Below are positions 24,770-33,798 of a stretch of DNA of 46,375 nt, in pieces. The position numbers and the translations under genes were made by a program. Location of the stretch: assembly GCA_900550935.1 (NCBI GenBank), contig URUD01000020.1:1-46375 (forward strand), given 5' to 3'. The notes beneath the pieces were generated by a model. The model ran no database searches, was not told where the DNA came from, and worked only from the letters and a program-made list of their open reading frames with translations. The DNA comes from an uncultured Roseburia sp. (GTDB taxonomy: Bacteria > Bacillota > Clostridia > Lachnospirales > Lachnospiraceae). Numbering within the stretch: the first letter of the stretch is position 1; every line of letters starts with the position of its first letter.

Positions 24770-26227
24770 ATGGTTCACAATACAATACAGGATAATGAAA
24801 AGATCAAAAAACTGGAGCAAATTCACATGACCAGGGTTTCTCATACAGATTCCGCACTTTCCTTTCATCTGATGCCACCATCCGGATGGCTGAATGACCC
24901 AAACGGGCTCTGTCAGCTGCATGGTACTTACCATATTTTTTTCCAGTATTCTCCTTACTCCGCCATTGGCGAGGGAGACAAATACTGGGGACACTATGAA
25001 ACAAAAGATTTTATAAACTATACTTATACAGGCATCTTTTTATCACCGGACTGTGATCTGGATAAGGATGGTGTATATTCCGGAAGTGCATTTGTCGAAG
25101 ACGATACCATGTATCTCTATTACACAGGCAATACAATGGAAGACGGTGATTTCGACTTTACCTATGAAGGCCGCGGCTCCAATACCACGCTGGTCACGTC
25201 AAAAGACGGCATTACGGCTTCTGCCAAAAAATGCCTTTTAACAAGTGCAGATTACCCGCACACCTTATCCTGCCATGTCAGGGATCCTAAGGTTTTTAAA
25301 GAAAACGGAAAATACTATATGGTGCTCGGTGCCAGAACCAGAAATGCTGTTGGCTGTGTTCTTCTTTATGAAGCAGAGGATAAGGAACACTTCCGTTTCA
25401 AACAATATATTACCTCCGAAAAACCTTTTGGTTATATGTGGGAATGCCCGGATCTGTTCCGGATTGACGGAAACCGTTTCCTTTCCATTTCGCCCCAGGG
25501 CATTGCAGCAGAGGAATATCAGTATCAAAATGTTTACCAATCAGGATATTACCGCATTCTCGGAGATTTGGAAGATTATACCTTATCTCCTTTCACAGAA
25601 TGGGATATGGGCTTTGACTTTTACGCACCGCAGAGCTTTATCGATGAATCAGGCAGAAGAATCCTGATCGGCTGGATGGGCATCGGTGATATCGAATATA
25701 AAAATCCGACTGTTGCGGAAGGCTGGCAGCATACGCTGACCGTCCCAAGAGAACTGACTCTGGACGCATCCGGCGATATCTGCCAGAATCCGGTAAAAGA
25801 ATTAACTTCCCTGCGCAAGGATGCTGTCATCATTCCGTCGGATCATTTTCTGACAGAGGGAACTTTTGAAATGCTCGCAGATATTTCCGGCAATGAAGAT
25901 TTTTCGATTATTATTGATAAAGGAATGCAGATTCTGTATGATGCCGGTACTTCTGTCCTTTCCCTTTCCTTCCTGCCGGACCGGGAATGTAATCCGGAAG
26001 ATGCAAAAGGCTGCGGCCGTTGTATACGAAAAGCAAAAATCAGAGAGAATAAAGTAAGCAGTCTGCAGATCCTGGTCGATCATTCTACTATTGAAATCTT
26101 TGTCAATAACGGGCATTATGTATTTAGCAGCAGATATTACAAGACCGGACATGCACATACCGTAGAGTTTTCAGGGGATATGAACATCACCGCCTACACG
26201 CTCTCCGGCTTTGACTGTCGGACATGA
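24770..26227 (+). CDS. Sucrose(-6-phosphate) hydrolase, glycoside hydrolase family 32
   Basis: The 485-residue enzyme hydrolyses sucrose or sucrose-6-phosphate. The five-blade propeller has nucleophile Asp43 in GWLNDPNG, the stabiliser Asp172 in RDPKVF and acid/base Glu225 in MWECPDLF. A C-terminal beta-sandwich follows (about 360-485, with LVDHSTIEIFVNNG). There is no signal peptide, so it acts inside the cell. The ATG at 24770 has AGGGAGGA upstream. Fructan hydrolysis is a weaker alternative. It lies 31 bp before ptsI, which hints at PTS uptake of sucrose, but no EIIBC is in the window. Confidence 0.93.
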   Translation: MVHNTIQDNEKIKKLEQIHMTRVSHTDSALSFHLMPPSGWLNDPNGLCQLHGTYHIFFQYSPYSAIGEGDKYWGHYETKDFINYTYTGIFLSPDCDLDKDGVYSGSAFVEDDTMYLYYTGNTMEDGDFDFTYEGRGSNTTLVTSKDGITASAKKCLLTSADYPHTLSCHVRDPKVFKENGKYYMVLGARTRNAVGCVLLYEAEDKEHFRFKQYITSEKPFGYMWECPDLFRIDGNRFLSISPQGIAAEEYQYQNVYQSGYYRILGDLEDYTLSPFTEWDMGFDFYAPQSFIDESGRRILIGWMGIGDIEYKNPTVAEGWQHTLTVPRELTLDASGDICQNPVKELTSLRKDAVIIPSDHFLTEGTFEMLADISGNEDFSIIIDKGMQILYDAGTSVLSLSFLPDRECNPEDAKGCGRCIRKAKIRENKVSSLQILVDHSTIEIFVNNGHYVFSSRYYKTGHAHTVEFSGDMNITAYTLSGFDCRT

Positions 26228-26258
26228 ATGATTTTATGCAATAGCAAGGGGGTATGAT

Positions 26259-27869
26259 ATGGAAACCTATCATGGAAAATCAATCTTTAATGGAATTGCG
26301 ATCGGAAAAATCTGTAAATACGAAAAAGAACAGCAGCAGGTAAAACGGATCAGGATCTCCGATCCGGAAGCCGAGATCAACCGCTTTGACCATGCGCGCG
26401 AAGAAGCAGGTGCACAGTTACAGTCTCTTTATGACAAAGCACTTACTCAAGTTGGTGAATCAGGCGCTATGATCTTTGAAATTCATAGGATGATGCTCGA
26501 TGATGATGACTATCTTGACAGTGTTTACCATATCATCCGCTCCCAGCAGGTAAATGCAGAATTTGCGGTTGCAAGCACCGGTGATAACTTCTCCCGGTTA
26601 TTTGCTTCTATGGATGACGAATATATGCAGGGACGCGCAGCGGATGTCAAAGATATTTCCGACCGTCTGATCCGCATTCTTATGGGACAGACCGATAAAC
26701 ACGATATCATGGAACCTGTTATTATCATGGCAGAAGACCTTGCACCGAGCGAGACTGTACAAATGGATAAGGACAATCTGCTCGCTTTTGTGACAACACT
26801 CGGTTCTTCCAATTCCCATACCGCGATCTTAGCCCGTACCATGGGAATTCCCGCTCTTGTCGGTATTCCGGTCAGAGATGAATGGAACGGTAAAACGGCA
26901 ATTGTAGACGGACATAGCGGAACGCTGATCATCGAGCCTGATGACGCACTTCTTGCCGGAATGCAGGCAAAGAAAGAAGAAGACCTACGCCAAAAACAGC
27001 TTCTGGCAGAGCTGAAAGGAAAAGAAACCATCACAAAAAGCGGTAAAAAGATCAATCTTTACGCCAATATCGGTAATGTGTCCGATGTTGGGGCCGCACT
27101 TGCCAATGATGCGGGCGGAATCGGACTGTTCCGCAGCGAATTTCTGTATCTGGAAGCACAGGATTATCCGACCGAGGAGGAGCAGTTCCAGGCCTATAAG
27201 ACTGTCGCGGAAAATATGGCAGGCAAAAAGGTCATTATCCGCACACTTGATATCGGAGCCGATAAACAGGCGTCTTATTTTAATCTGCCAAAGGAAGAAA
27301 ATCCTGCGATGGGCTTTCGTGCGATCCGCATCTGTCTGGAAAAACCGGAGATCTTCAAAGTACAGCTCCGTGCGATCTTACGCGCCAGTGCTTATGGTAC
27401 GATCTCGATCATGTTCCCAATGATCACCTCCGTCGAAGAAGTCAGGCAAATCAAGCAGATCCTTTCCGCGGTACGGGATGAACTGGCGACGCAGCAGATC
27501 CCGTTCGGAGAGATCGAGATCGGTATTATGATCGAAACCCCTGCGGCTGTTATGATCAGCGATCTTCTGGCAAAGGAAGTTGATTTCTTCAGCATCGGTA
27601 CAAATGATCTGACCCAGTATACACTTGCGATCGACAGACAGAATGAGGCGCTGGATGCTTTTTATAACCCACACCACGAAGCCATTCTGCGTATGATCCG
27701 GATGGTCATTGACAACGGCCATAAAGAAAACTGCTGGGTTGGTATTTGCGGTGAACTTGGCAGTGACACTGCTTTGACAAAGCAATTTATTGAGATGGGA
27801 ATCGATGAATTATCCGTTTCTCCAGCTTACATTTTAACAATCCGTAATCTGATCCGAGAACTTCCGTAA
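26259..27869 (+). CDS. ptsI: PTS phosphoenolpyruvate-protein phosphotransferase (Enzyme I)
   Basis: Enzyme I takes phosphate from PEP and passes it to HPr, the first step of all PTS sugar uptake. The 536-residue protein has the N-terminal HPr-binding helical part, the phospho-histidine His187 in GSSNSHTAILARTMGIPALVG, and a C-terminal PEP-binding barrel with GIGLFRSEFLY, SIGTNDLTQYTLA and GICGELGSD. The region before the histidine reads GSSN rather than the common GGRT, a clostridial-type variant, and the protein is about 35 residues shorter than E. coli EI. The ribosome site is AAGGGGG. No ptsH or EII gene is adjacent, which is unusual. Confidence 0.93.
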   Translation: METYHGKSIFNGIAIGKICKYEKEQQQVKRIRISDPEAEINRFDHAREEAGAQLQSLYDKALTQVGESGAMIFEIHRMMLDDDDYLDSVYHIIRSQQVNAEFAVASTGDNFSRLFASMDDEYMQGRAADVKDISDRLIRILMGQTDKHDIMEPVIIMAEDLAPSETVQMDKDNLLAFVTTLGSSNSHTAILARTMGIPALVGIPVRDEWNGKTAIVDGHSGTLIIEPDDALLAGMQAKKEEDLRQKQLLAELKGKETITKSGKKINLYANIGNVSDVGAALANDAGGIGLFRSEFLYLEAQDYPTEEEQFQAYKTVAENMAGKKVIIRTLDIGADKQASYFNLPKEENPAMGFRAIRICLEKPEIFKVQLRAILRASAYGTISIMFPMITSVEEVRQIKQILSAVRDELATQQIPFGEIEIGIMIETPAAVMISDLLAKEVDFFSIGTNDLTQYTLAIDRQNEALDAFYNPHHEAILRMIRMVIDNGHKENCWVGICGELGSDTALTKQFIEMGIDELSVSPAYILTIRNLIRELP

Positions 27870-27884
27870 GGAAGTTCTCTTTTC
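27858..27884 (+). terminator. Terminator of the GH32-ptsI operon
   Basis: GAACTTCC (27858-27865) pairs perfectly with GGAAGTTC (27870-27877), GTAA loop, then TCTTTTC. The ptsI stop codon lies in the loop region. Confidence 0.8.
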
Positions 27885-27885
27885 A

Positions 27886-27914
27886 TTGACACGCATTCCA
27901 ATTTCTTCTATGAT
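27886..27914 (+). promoter_or_regulatory. HD-GYP gene promoter
   Basis: Consensus TTGACA (27886-27891) and TATGAT (27909-27914) are 17 bp apart. A small hairpin, GTTTCAAAATGAAAC, follows in the leader. Confidence 0.75.
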
Positions 27915-27979
27915 ATAGGTAGTAAAAACTTTCGTTTCAAAATGAAACAGGTTATTTCTGCAGAGAGGTGGGAATGCAT

Positions 27980-29059
27980 ATGAGAAAACTTCTTGTAAAG
28001 GATTTACATCCCGGTATGGTCACTGCGGAAGATATTTTTTCCATAGATGGACAGCTGATTCTTCCGAAAAAAATCATCCTCACGCAAAACGGAATCGAAA
28101 AACTGGAAGCCTTTGCAATTTACTCCGTCCGTATCGAAGACGAAGAAGTTGCACCGCCGCAGACCAGTTTTTTTGACACGCCGTCCTATAGTGAACGTAT
28201 CAAATCAAATCCCGATTTTATCAATTTTAAAAAAAGTTTTGAAGATCATGTGGAATCCCTGCAGACAGGACTGAATCAGATCGTAGAATCCAATTCCGGC
28301 TTTGATGCGGAAAATCTGCTTTCCCAGACACTTGTCCTGATCGGAGAAGGGCAGGCATCCTCCATCAATATGATGGATATGCTGCTGAACATGCGGGATT
28401 ATGACGATTCCACTTATGCGCACAGTATTAACTCAGCTATCATCTGCAATATATTTGCCGGATGGCTGAATCTAAGCAAGGATGAACGTATCCTTGCCAC
28501 ATCCTGTGGGCTGTTCCATGATGTCGGTAAGCTGAAAGTACCGGAAACGATCCTGAAAAAGCCGGGCGCACTTACCAAAACAGAATTTGAAGCAATCAAA
28601 CGTCATCCTCTTGACGGCTATAATCTGCTCGATCAGTATAATTTACCGGAGGAAGTTAAAAATGCTGCCCTTATGCATCACGAGAAATGTGATGGCAGTG
28701 GCTATCCATACGGTTTTACCGCCGATAAAATATCGTTCTTTTCCAAAATGGTCACGATCGTCGATATTTATGATGCCATGACAAGCAACAGATGTTATCG
28801 CAATCCGCTCTGTCCTTACTCTGTGATCGAGTCATTTGAACAGGATGGTTTTCAGAAGTATGATCCGGAGCTGTATTTGGAATTTCTGAGACACATCGGT
28901 ACCAGCTTTATCGGAGAACGTATTTTATTAAACAATGGTCTGGAAGGTGAAGTTGTATTTGTAAATCCCTCTTATCTCTCCAGGCCCACAATTAAATGTT
29001 GTAATAAATTCCTTGATCTGGCAGCCAATCAGAATATTAAGATCACCAGTATCATATAA
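27980..29059 (+). CDS. HD-GYP domain protein, probable c-di-GMP phosphodiesterase
   Basis: The 359-residue protein has an N-terminal DUF3391-like segment (about 1-55, MRKLLVKDLHPGM) and an HD-GYP domain (about 140-320). The metal ligands His180/Asp181 in LFHDVGKL are present, as is HHEKCDGSGYPYG (233-245), the diagnostic GYP motif. The ATG at 27980 is placed best behind GAGAGGTGGG; a GTG at 27968 and an ATG at 27974 are in frame upstream. It has no receiver or membrane domain, so its input signal is unclear. Its own promoter and the chemoreceptor nearby suggest a role in motility or lifestyle control. Confidence 0.9.
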   Translation: MRKLLVKDLHPGMVTAEDIFSIDGQLILPKKIILTQNGIEKLEAFAIYSVRIEDEEVAPPQTSFFDTPSYSERIKSNPDFINFKKSFEDHVESLQTGLNQIVESNSGFDAENLLSQTLVLIGEGQASSINMMDMLLNMRDYDDSTYAHSINSAIICNIFAGWLNLSKDERILATSCGLFHDVGKLKVPETILKKPGALTKTEFEAIKRHPLDGYNLLDQYNLPEEVKNAALMHHEKCDGSGYPYGFTADKISFFSKMVTIVDIYDAMTSNRCYRNPLCPYSVIESFEQDGFQKYDPELYLEFLRHIGTSFIGERILLNNGLEGEVVFVNPSYLSRPTIKCCNKFLDLAANQNIKITSII

Positions 29060-29134
29060 GAACAACAGTCATATTCTTTTGACAGAAGTATGATAGAATT
29101 CACACATACATAATACATATATAAGGAGGAAATT

Positions 29135-30382
29135 ATGGGATTAATCAAAGCAACCGGAAATGCGATCGGATCTGCACTCGGAGATCAGTGGCGTGAGTAT
29201 TTTTACTGCGACTCCATGGCAGCAGATGTACTGGTAACAAAAGGGGAAAAGCGCACGAGTAATAAACGTGCAAGCAGCAATACAAGGGGTGAGGATAACA
29301 TTATTTCCAACGGCTCTATCATTGCTGTCAACGACGGACAATGTATGTTGATCGTCGATCAGGGTAAGATCGTTGAAGTCTGCGCAGAGCCCGGTGAATT
29401 TGTATACGATACTTCTTCTGAGCCAAGTATTTTCTATGGCAGTCTCGGAGATAACATCAAACAAACCTTTGCCCTGATCGGCAAACGTATTTCCATGGGT
29501 GGTGATCCGGCTAAGGATCAGCGTGTATACTTCATCAATACAAAGGAAATCCTCGGCAATAAATATGGTACGATGAATCCTGTTCCGTTCCGTGTCGTTG
29601 ATAATAATATCGGACTGGATATTGATATCGCACTTCGCTGCAATGGAGAATATTCTTACAAGATCGTAGATCCGCTTCTGTTCTACACCAATGTCTGCGG
29701 TAATGTTACAGATGACTACACCAGAGATAATATTGACAGCATGCTGAAAACAGAGCTTCTGACAGCACTGCAGCCTGCTTTTGCAAAGATTTCCGATCTG
29801 GGCGTCCGTTACAGCAACATTCCTGCTCATACCATGGAGCTGGCAGATGCCTTAAATGACGTTCTTTCCGAAAAATGGACAGAGCTGCGCGGTATCAAGG
29901 TTGCTTCTTTCGGTGTTAACACGGTAACTGCTTCACCGGAAGACGAAAAGATGATCAAAGAACTGCAAAAAACTGCAGTACTCCGCAACACAAGCATGGC
30001 TGCTGCCACTCTGACAAGCGCACAGGCAGAAGCAATGAAAGCTGCTGCCAGCAATACAAGCACCGGTCCTATGATGGCTTTTGCAGGCATGAATATGGCA
30101 AACGCCGCTGGCGGCTTAAATGCCAATACATTATTTAACATGGCTGCCCAGGAGCAGGCACAGGCCCAGCCTCAGCAGGCAGCTCCGGCTCCGCAGCAAA
30201 GCGCACCTGCAGCAGGTGAATGGATCTGCAGCTGCGGTGCAAAAAACAGTGGTAAGTTCTGTACGGAATGTGGTTCCAAGAAACCGGAAGAACCTGTGAA
30301 AATGCAGTGGTTCTGCCCGGAATGCGGTACAAAGAATGAAGGAAAGTTCTGCGTCGAGTGCGGTACAAAGAAACCAATGTAG
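29135..30382 (+). CDS. SPFH-domain protein with two C-terminal zinc ribbons
   Basis: The 415-residue protein has an SPFH (stomatin/flotillin-like) region over about 20-280, of the soluble YdjI/virion-core-like type, starting MGLIKATGNAIGSALGDQW with no membrane helix. A low-complexity Ala/Gln/Pro linker (about 335-362) leads to two zinc ribbons, CSCGAKNSGKFCTECG and CPECGTKNEGKFCVECG, eight cysteines in all. Relatives sit in cell-envelope stress loci with PspA-like proteins; none is adjacent here. The AAGGAGG ribosome site is 9 bp upstream. Role inferred: membrane-stress scaffold. Confidence 0.87.
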   Translation: MGLIKATGNAIGSALGDQWREYFYCDSMAADVLVTKGEKRTSNKRASSNTRGEDNIISNGSIIAVNDGQCMLIVDQGKIVEVCAEPGEFVYDTSSEPSIFYGSLGDNIKQTFALIGKRISMGGDPAKDQRVYFINTKEILGNKYGTMNPVPFRVVDNNIGLDIDIALRCNGEYSYKIVDPLLFYTNVCGNVTDDYTRDNIDSMLKTELLTALQPAFAKISDLGVRYSNIPAHTMELADALNDVLSEKWTELRGIKVASFGVNTVTASPEDEKMIKELQKTAVLRNTSMAAATLTSAQAEAMKAAASNTSTGPMMAFAGMNMANAAGGLNANTLFNMAAQEQAQAQPQQAAPAPQQSAPAAGEWICSCGAKNSGKFCTECGSKKPEEPVKMQWFCPECGTKNEGKFCVECGTKKPM

Positions 30383-30386
30383 ACTC

Positions 30387-30435
30387 GCAAACCCGCACCT
30401 TCGGTGCTCTATCGTCTGCTTCGCAGACGGTTTGC
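30387..30435. repeat. Compact three-stem structure (cloverleaf-like) after the SPFH gene
   Basis: An outer stem GCAAACC (30387-30393) with GGTTTGC (30429-30435) encloses two perfect hairpins, GCACC-TTC-GGTGC (30395-30407) and CGTCTGC-TTC-GCAGACG (30413-30429; the last base is shared). This is a tidy three-way junction of 49 nt, 4 bp past the stop codon. Confidence 0.6.
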
Positions 30436-30448
30436 TCGTTAATGGCGC

Positions 30449-30490
30449 AAGAAAAACAAATGGCCGCTTACGCAGCCGCTTGTTTTTCTT
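30449..30490. terminator. Bidirectional terminator between SPFH and chemoreceptor genes
   Basis: AAGAAAAACAA (30449-30459) pairs perfectly with TTGTTTTTCTT (30480-30490), enclosing a GC-rich inner stem (GGCCGC with GCAGCC). It gives U-rich ends on both strands and serves two convergent genes. Confidence 0.8.
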
Positions 30491-30499
30491 TTGCACCTA

Positions 30500-32629
30500 T
30501 TACATCTTAAAGATCGCGAGGGCTTCGTCGAGTTTACCGGCGAGCTGGCGAAGGTTTTCAGATGAAACCTCGAGGCTGTTCATCGTATCACTCATGCCCT
30601 GTGCGGAGTTCATTGTACTCGTTGTAGAAGCTTCATTCTGCTCGGAAATAGATGCCAGATTATGTACCACATCCTGAATGGCATCTCCCGAATCACTTAG
30701 AACGCTGACCTTTCCACGGATATTTTCAATATTATCAAGCGAGTTGCTGACACCAACAGCCACTGCATTGGATTTCTCCATTGTCTCATCCAGCTTTTGC
30801 TGCTGCTGATCCATCTTCACCTTCACTTCTTCCATTACCTCAACCATGCGGTTAGATTCGGATATGATCTCAGCAATGATCTTTTCTACTTCCTCTGCCG
30901 TCGTATTGGACTGCTCAGCCAGTTTGCTGATCTGCTGGGCAACAACCGCAAATCCACGACCTGCATCTCCAGCTCTGGCAGCTTCGATACTTGCATTTAA
31001 GGAAAGAAGATCTGTCTCATCTGCAATATTCTGGATCATTGTGATCGCAGACTGGATGGATGCGATCGAATCATTCAATGTATTGATCTGTTCTGCTATC
31101 TTTGTCACAGAAGTACTTGCTTCTTCATTGGAGGCATTTAATTCTCCGATGATCACCTCTGAAGCCTTTTCTGCATCTGACATCTGCTCTGCATGTCTGG
31201 TCAGCGAATCTACCTCATCTGTAATATATGTGATCTGCTCACCGATCCGATCCACATTATGCTTTGCAACACCGGTTTCGTCTGCCTGCGTTGCAGATCC
31301 CTTGGTAATTTCCTCCAGCGACTGGTAAACTACGTCCACGGTTCCTCTTGTATTAATGGCCATATTGGCCAGCTGATCTGCCGATGTGATCAGGTCTGAA
31401 GAAGATTTCTTAATATCTGAAACAATACGCCTCAGCGCATTCTGCAGCCGGATGGAAATATTGTAAATATCTCCCAGCTCATCGTTACGCTTTGTGATCT
31501 TCTTATTCACATTAGTAGAAAGCTCTCCCTTCACGATCTGGCCTAAGAACTTTCTTGTCTCTTCCATGACTGATACCATCTTGGATGCAAGCAGCACAAT
31601 AATGATCGATACAACACCCATCAGAACCACAGACATAATAATGATCTTCGTTGTCTGCCCCTTGATATTGGCCTGTACATCTTCGGACTCTTTTGCAACT
31701 CCGATCGCACCTGCTACCGAACCATCCGCATTTAAAAGCGGTTGATAATATGCATAATAGGTATGTCCTTCAATATCTGCATTTTCCACAAAAACAGACT
31801 CACCTTTATTAATCTGTTCTGCAATTTCCTTATCCAGTCTTGTACCGGTAGATCTTCCGCCCTTTTCGCGCTTCACGGTTGTGATCAGACGCATGTTGTA
31901 AAAATACAACGTCATTTCAAATCCGGTTCTTTCCTTAAGTGCATCAATCAGTTCATTATCACCGGTGATCAGCACTTCACCTTTGGTAACACGTCCTGTC
32001 AGATCCTGCTTATAGTCACCTTCATACAGATTGCTATATGTTTCATCCAGAGAGGTTGCTACGATCTGAAGAGATTTTTTTATCTCTTCTTCCAGTCCGG
32101 ACTGTAATGACTTTGTGCTGAACATAGTGATCATAATACAGATCGCCAGCATCGGAACAAGTGCCAGAAGTAACATTCTGCGGGAAAAAGTAAAAAATCT
32201 CTTTTTCGTACCAATGTCTGCAACCGGAACAAATTCTTCCTGCCCACTTTCTTCTGCAGCTGCTTCCTCTGCCATATCTGAGCCATACTCTGCTTCCACC
32301 GCGTCTGTAGCACTGTCTGCTTCCGGTATCGGCTGTTCTTCCTCATCTGTATCTTCTGCCTCTGCAGATTCCACGGTTTCTGCGGGTTCCGTTTCTACAG
32401 GTGCCTCTTCTGTACCCATATCATCTGCAGGCTCCTCTTCTGTTTTCTGACTGTTCTCTGCCACGGCATATCTCTCAGCCTCCGGCTGCGGTGCGGCTTT
32501 TTCAGGCTCTTCCTCAGCCTGTTTGATCTCTTCTCCGCTGGCTGCCTTATCAGCCATCATCTTTGCAAAGAGCGCATCAATATCGATATCCTTTTCCTGC
32601 TGATTCTTATCTAATTCTTTATCTGCCAT
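30500..32629 (-). CDS. Methyl-accepting chemotaxis protein with acidic N-terminal extension
   Basis: The 709-residue chemoreceptor has an unusual cytoplasmic N-terminal region of about 145 residues rich in Glu, Ala and Pro, then TM1 (152-171), an extracytoplasmic sensor (172-327, single-Cache-like, with YYQPLLNADGSVAGAIGVAK), TM2 (329-349), a HAMP domain (about 350-405) and the signalling hairpin (about 450-690). The tip reads ETDLLSLNASIEAARAGDAG. No C-terminal CheR-binding pentapeptide is seen. Because the N-terminus must be cytoplasmic, the acidic arm could bind a cytoplasmic partner. No che genes are adjacent, so it must work with a cluster elsewhere. Confidence 0.93.
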   Translation of the reverse strand: MADKELDKNQQEKDIDIDALFAKMMADKAASGEEIKQAEEEPEKAAPQPEAERYAVAENSQKTEEEPADDMGTEEAPVETEPAETVESAEAEDTDEEEQPIPEADSATDAVEAEYGSDMAEEAAAEESGQEEFVPVADIGTKKRFFTFSRRMLLLALVPMLAICIMITMFSTKSLQSGLEEEIKKSLQIVATSLDETYSNLYEGDYKQDLTGRVTKGEVLITGDNELIDALKERTGFEMTLYFYNMRLITTVKREKGGRSTGTRLDKEIAEQINKGESVFVENADIEGHTYYAYYQPLLNADGSVAGAIGVAKESEDVQANIKGQTTKIIIMSVVLMGVVSIIIVLLASKMVSVMEETRKFLGQIVKGELSTNVNKKITKRNDELGDIYNISIRLQNALRRIVSDIKKSSSDLITSADQLANMAINTRGTVDVVYQSLEEITKGSATQADETGVAKHNVDRIGEQITYITDEVDSLTRHAEQMSDAEKASEVIIGELNASNEEASTSVTKIAEQINTLNDSIASIQSAITMIQNIADETDLLSLNASIEAARAGDAGRGFAVVAQQISKLAEQSNTTAEEVEKIIAEIISESNRMVEVMEEVKVKMDQQQQKLDETMEKSNAVAVGVSNSLDNIENIRGKVSVLSDSGDAIQDVVHNLASISEQNEASTTSTMNSAQGMSDTMNSLEVSSENLRQLAGKLDEALAIFKM

Positions 32630-32761
32630 AGTAACTCCTTACAACAGTATCTCTTCACACTGTTCCCATATTGCATTTTGCCGTTTTCCATTACGGTTTA
32701 TCTCACATTATTATACCATACAACGTTAGGAAAACCAAGCAAAAAGCCCCTTTTCACCACA

Positions 32762-33718
32762 TTATATAATGATATTTCTGTCTTCACCTTTCAGGAAAGC
32801 TTCTATGTTTTTATAAACCTCGTTGACCAGTCTTTCACGTGCCTCCACAGATGCCCATGCCATATGTGGTGTAATGATCAGCTTGTTGCTGTCCCGGATC
32901 TTTCCAAGCGGATTATTTGCTGCGATCGGCTCTTTTTCAAGCACATCCAGTCCCGCCGCTGCGATCTCTCCGCTTTCCAGTGCGTCATACAGATCTGCAC
33001 TGTTGACAACCGGCCCCCTTGCCACATTGATCAGAAGTGCGGTTTTCTTCATCTTGGAGAGTGCCTCTTTGTCGATAAAGTTTCTCGTCAGGTCAGAAAG
33101 TGGGCAGTGCAGGGATAAAATATCGGACTGCGCAAGCAGCTCGTCCTTGGATACCTGCTCATATTCCGTACAGGTGCTCTTTCCTGTCACAGAATGAAAA
33201 ATAACTTTACAGCCGAAAGCTGTTGCGATCTTGGCAACCATTCTGCCGATATTACCCATTCCGATAATTCCCCATGTCTTGCCTGCAAGCTCTGTGAAAG
33301 GCAGATCAAAATTGCTGAACCGATCCTGCGCACCATAAGAACCGTCCTTTACATAGGTATCATAATGTGGCAGATGCTCTAATAAGTAAAGTGCCAGGGC
33401 AAATGTATGCTGTGCCACTGCAGCAGTGGAATAATCCTTCACATTGGCAACCTTAATTCTTCTCTTTTTACAATATTCCAGATCAATATTGTCAAAGCCG
33501 GTCGCAAATTCACAGATCAGCTTTACATTCGGCGCATCTTTTAACGTCTCTTCATTCATTGGTGCTTTATTGGCAATGATGATATCAACATCCTTTACCT
33601 TTTCAGCCGCATCTGCCGCTACTGTATTTCTATAATAAGTAACCTCTCCAAAATCTTCAAAACAGGTTACATCAATATCTGTTCCGACACTGTTTCTCTC
33701 TAAAACTGCTATTTTCAT
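32762..33718 (-). CDS. D-2-hydroxyacid dehydrogenase
   Basis: The 318-residue enzyme reduces a 2-keto acid to the D-2-hydroxy acid or runs the reverse. It has the NAD-binding GMGNIG motif (153-158) and the catalytic trio Arg234 (NVARGP), Glu263 and His285 (TPHMAWAS). The second beta strand ends in FHS rather than in the aspartate usual for NAD, so NADP use is possible. Style is closest to glycerate/hydroxypyruvate or lactate-type dehydrogenases; the substrate is not fixed. It seems to be a single-gene unit between the chemoreceptor and GH3 genes. Confidence 0.92.
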   Translation of the reverse strand: MKIAVLERNSVGTDIDVTCFEDFGEVTYYRNTVAADAAEKVKDVDIIIANKAPMNEETLKDAPNVKLICEFATGFDNIDLEYCKKRRIKVANVKDYSTAAVAQHTFALALYLLEHLPHYDTYVKDGSYGAQDRFSNFDLPFTELAGKTWGIIGMGNIGRMVAKIATAFGCKVIFHSVTGKSTCTEYEQVSKDELLAQSDILSLHCPLSDLTRNFIDKEALSKMKKTALLINVARGPVVNSADLYDALESGEIAAAGLDVLEKEPIAANNPLGKIRDSNKLIITPHMAWASVEARERLVNEVYKNIEAFLKGEDRNIII

Positions 33719-33798
33719 TTATGATCTCCTTTTCTTGCTGTTCGTTTTCTGTCATTGTCTCAGCCAGTCTTATTTATTATACACAAGACAGCAATATA

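Noticed and set aside
29141..29830. 229-residue open frame on the minus strand
   Set aside because: Antisense to the SPFH gene, with no ribosome site or family features.
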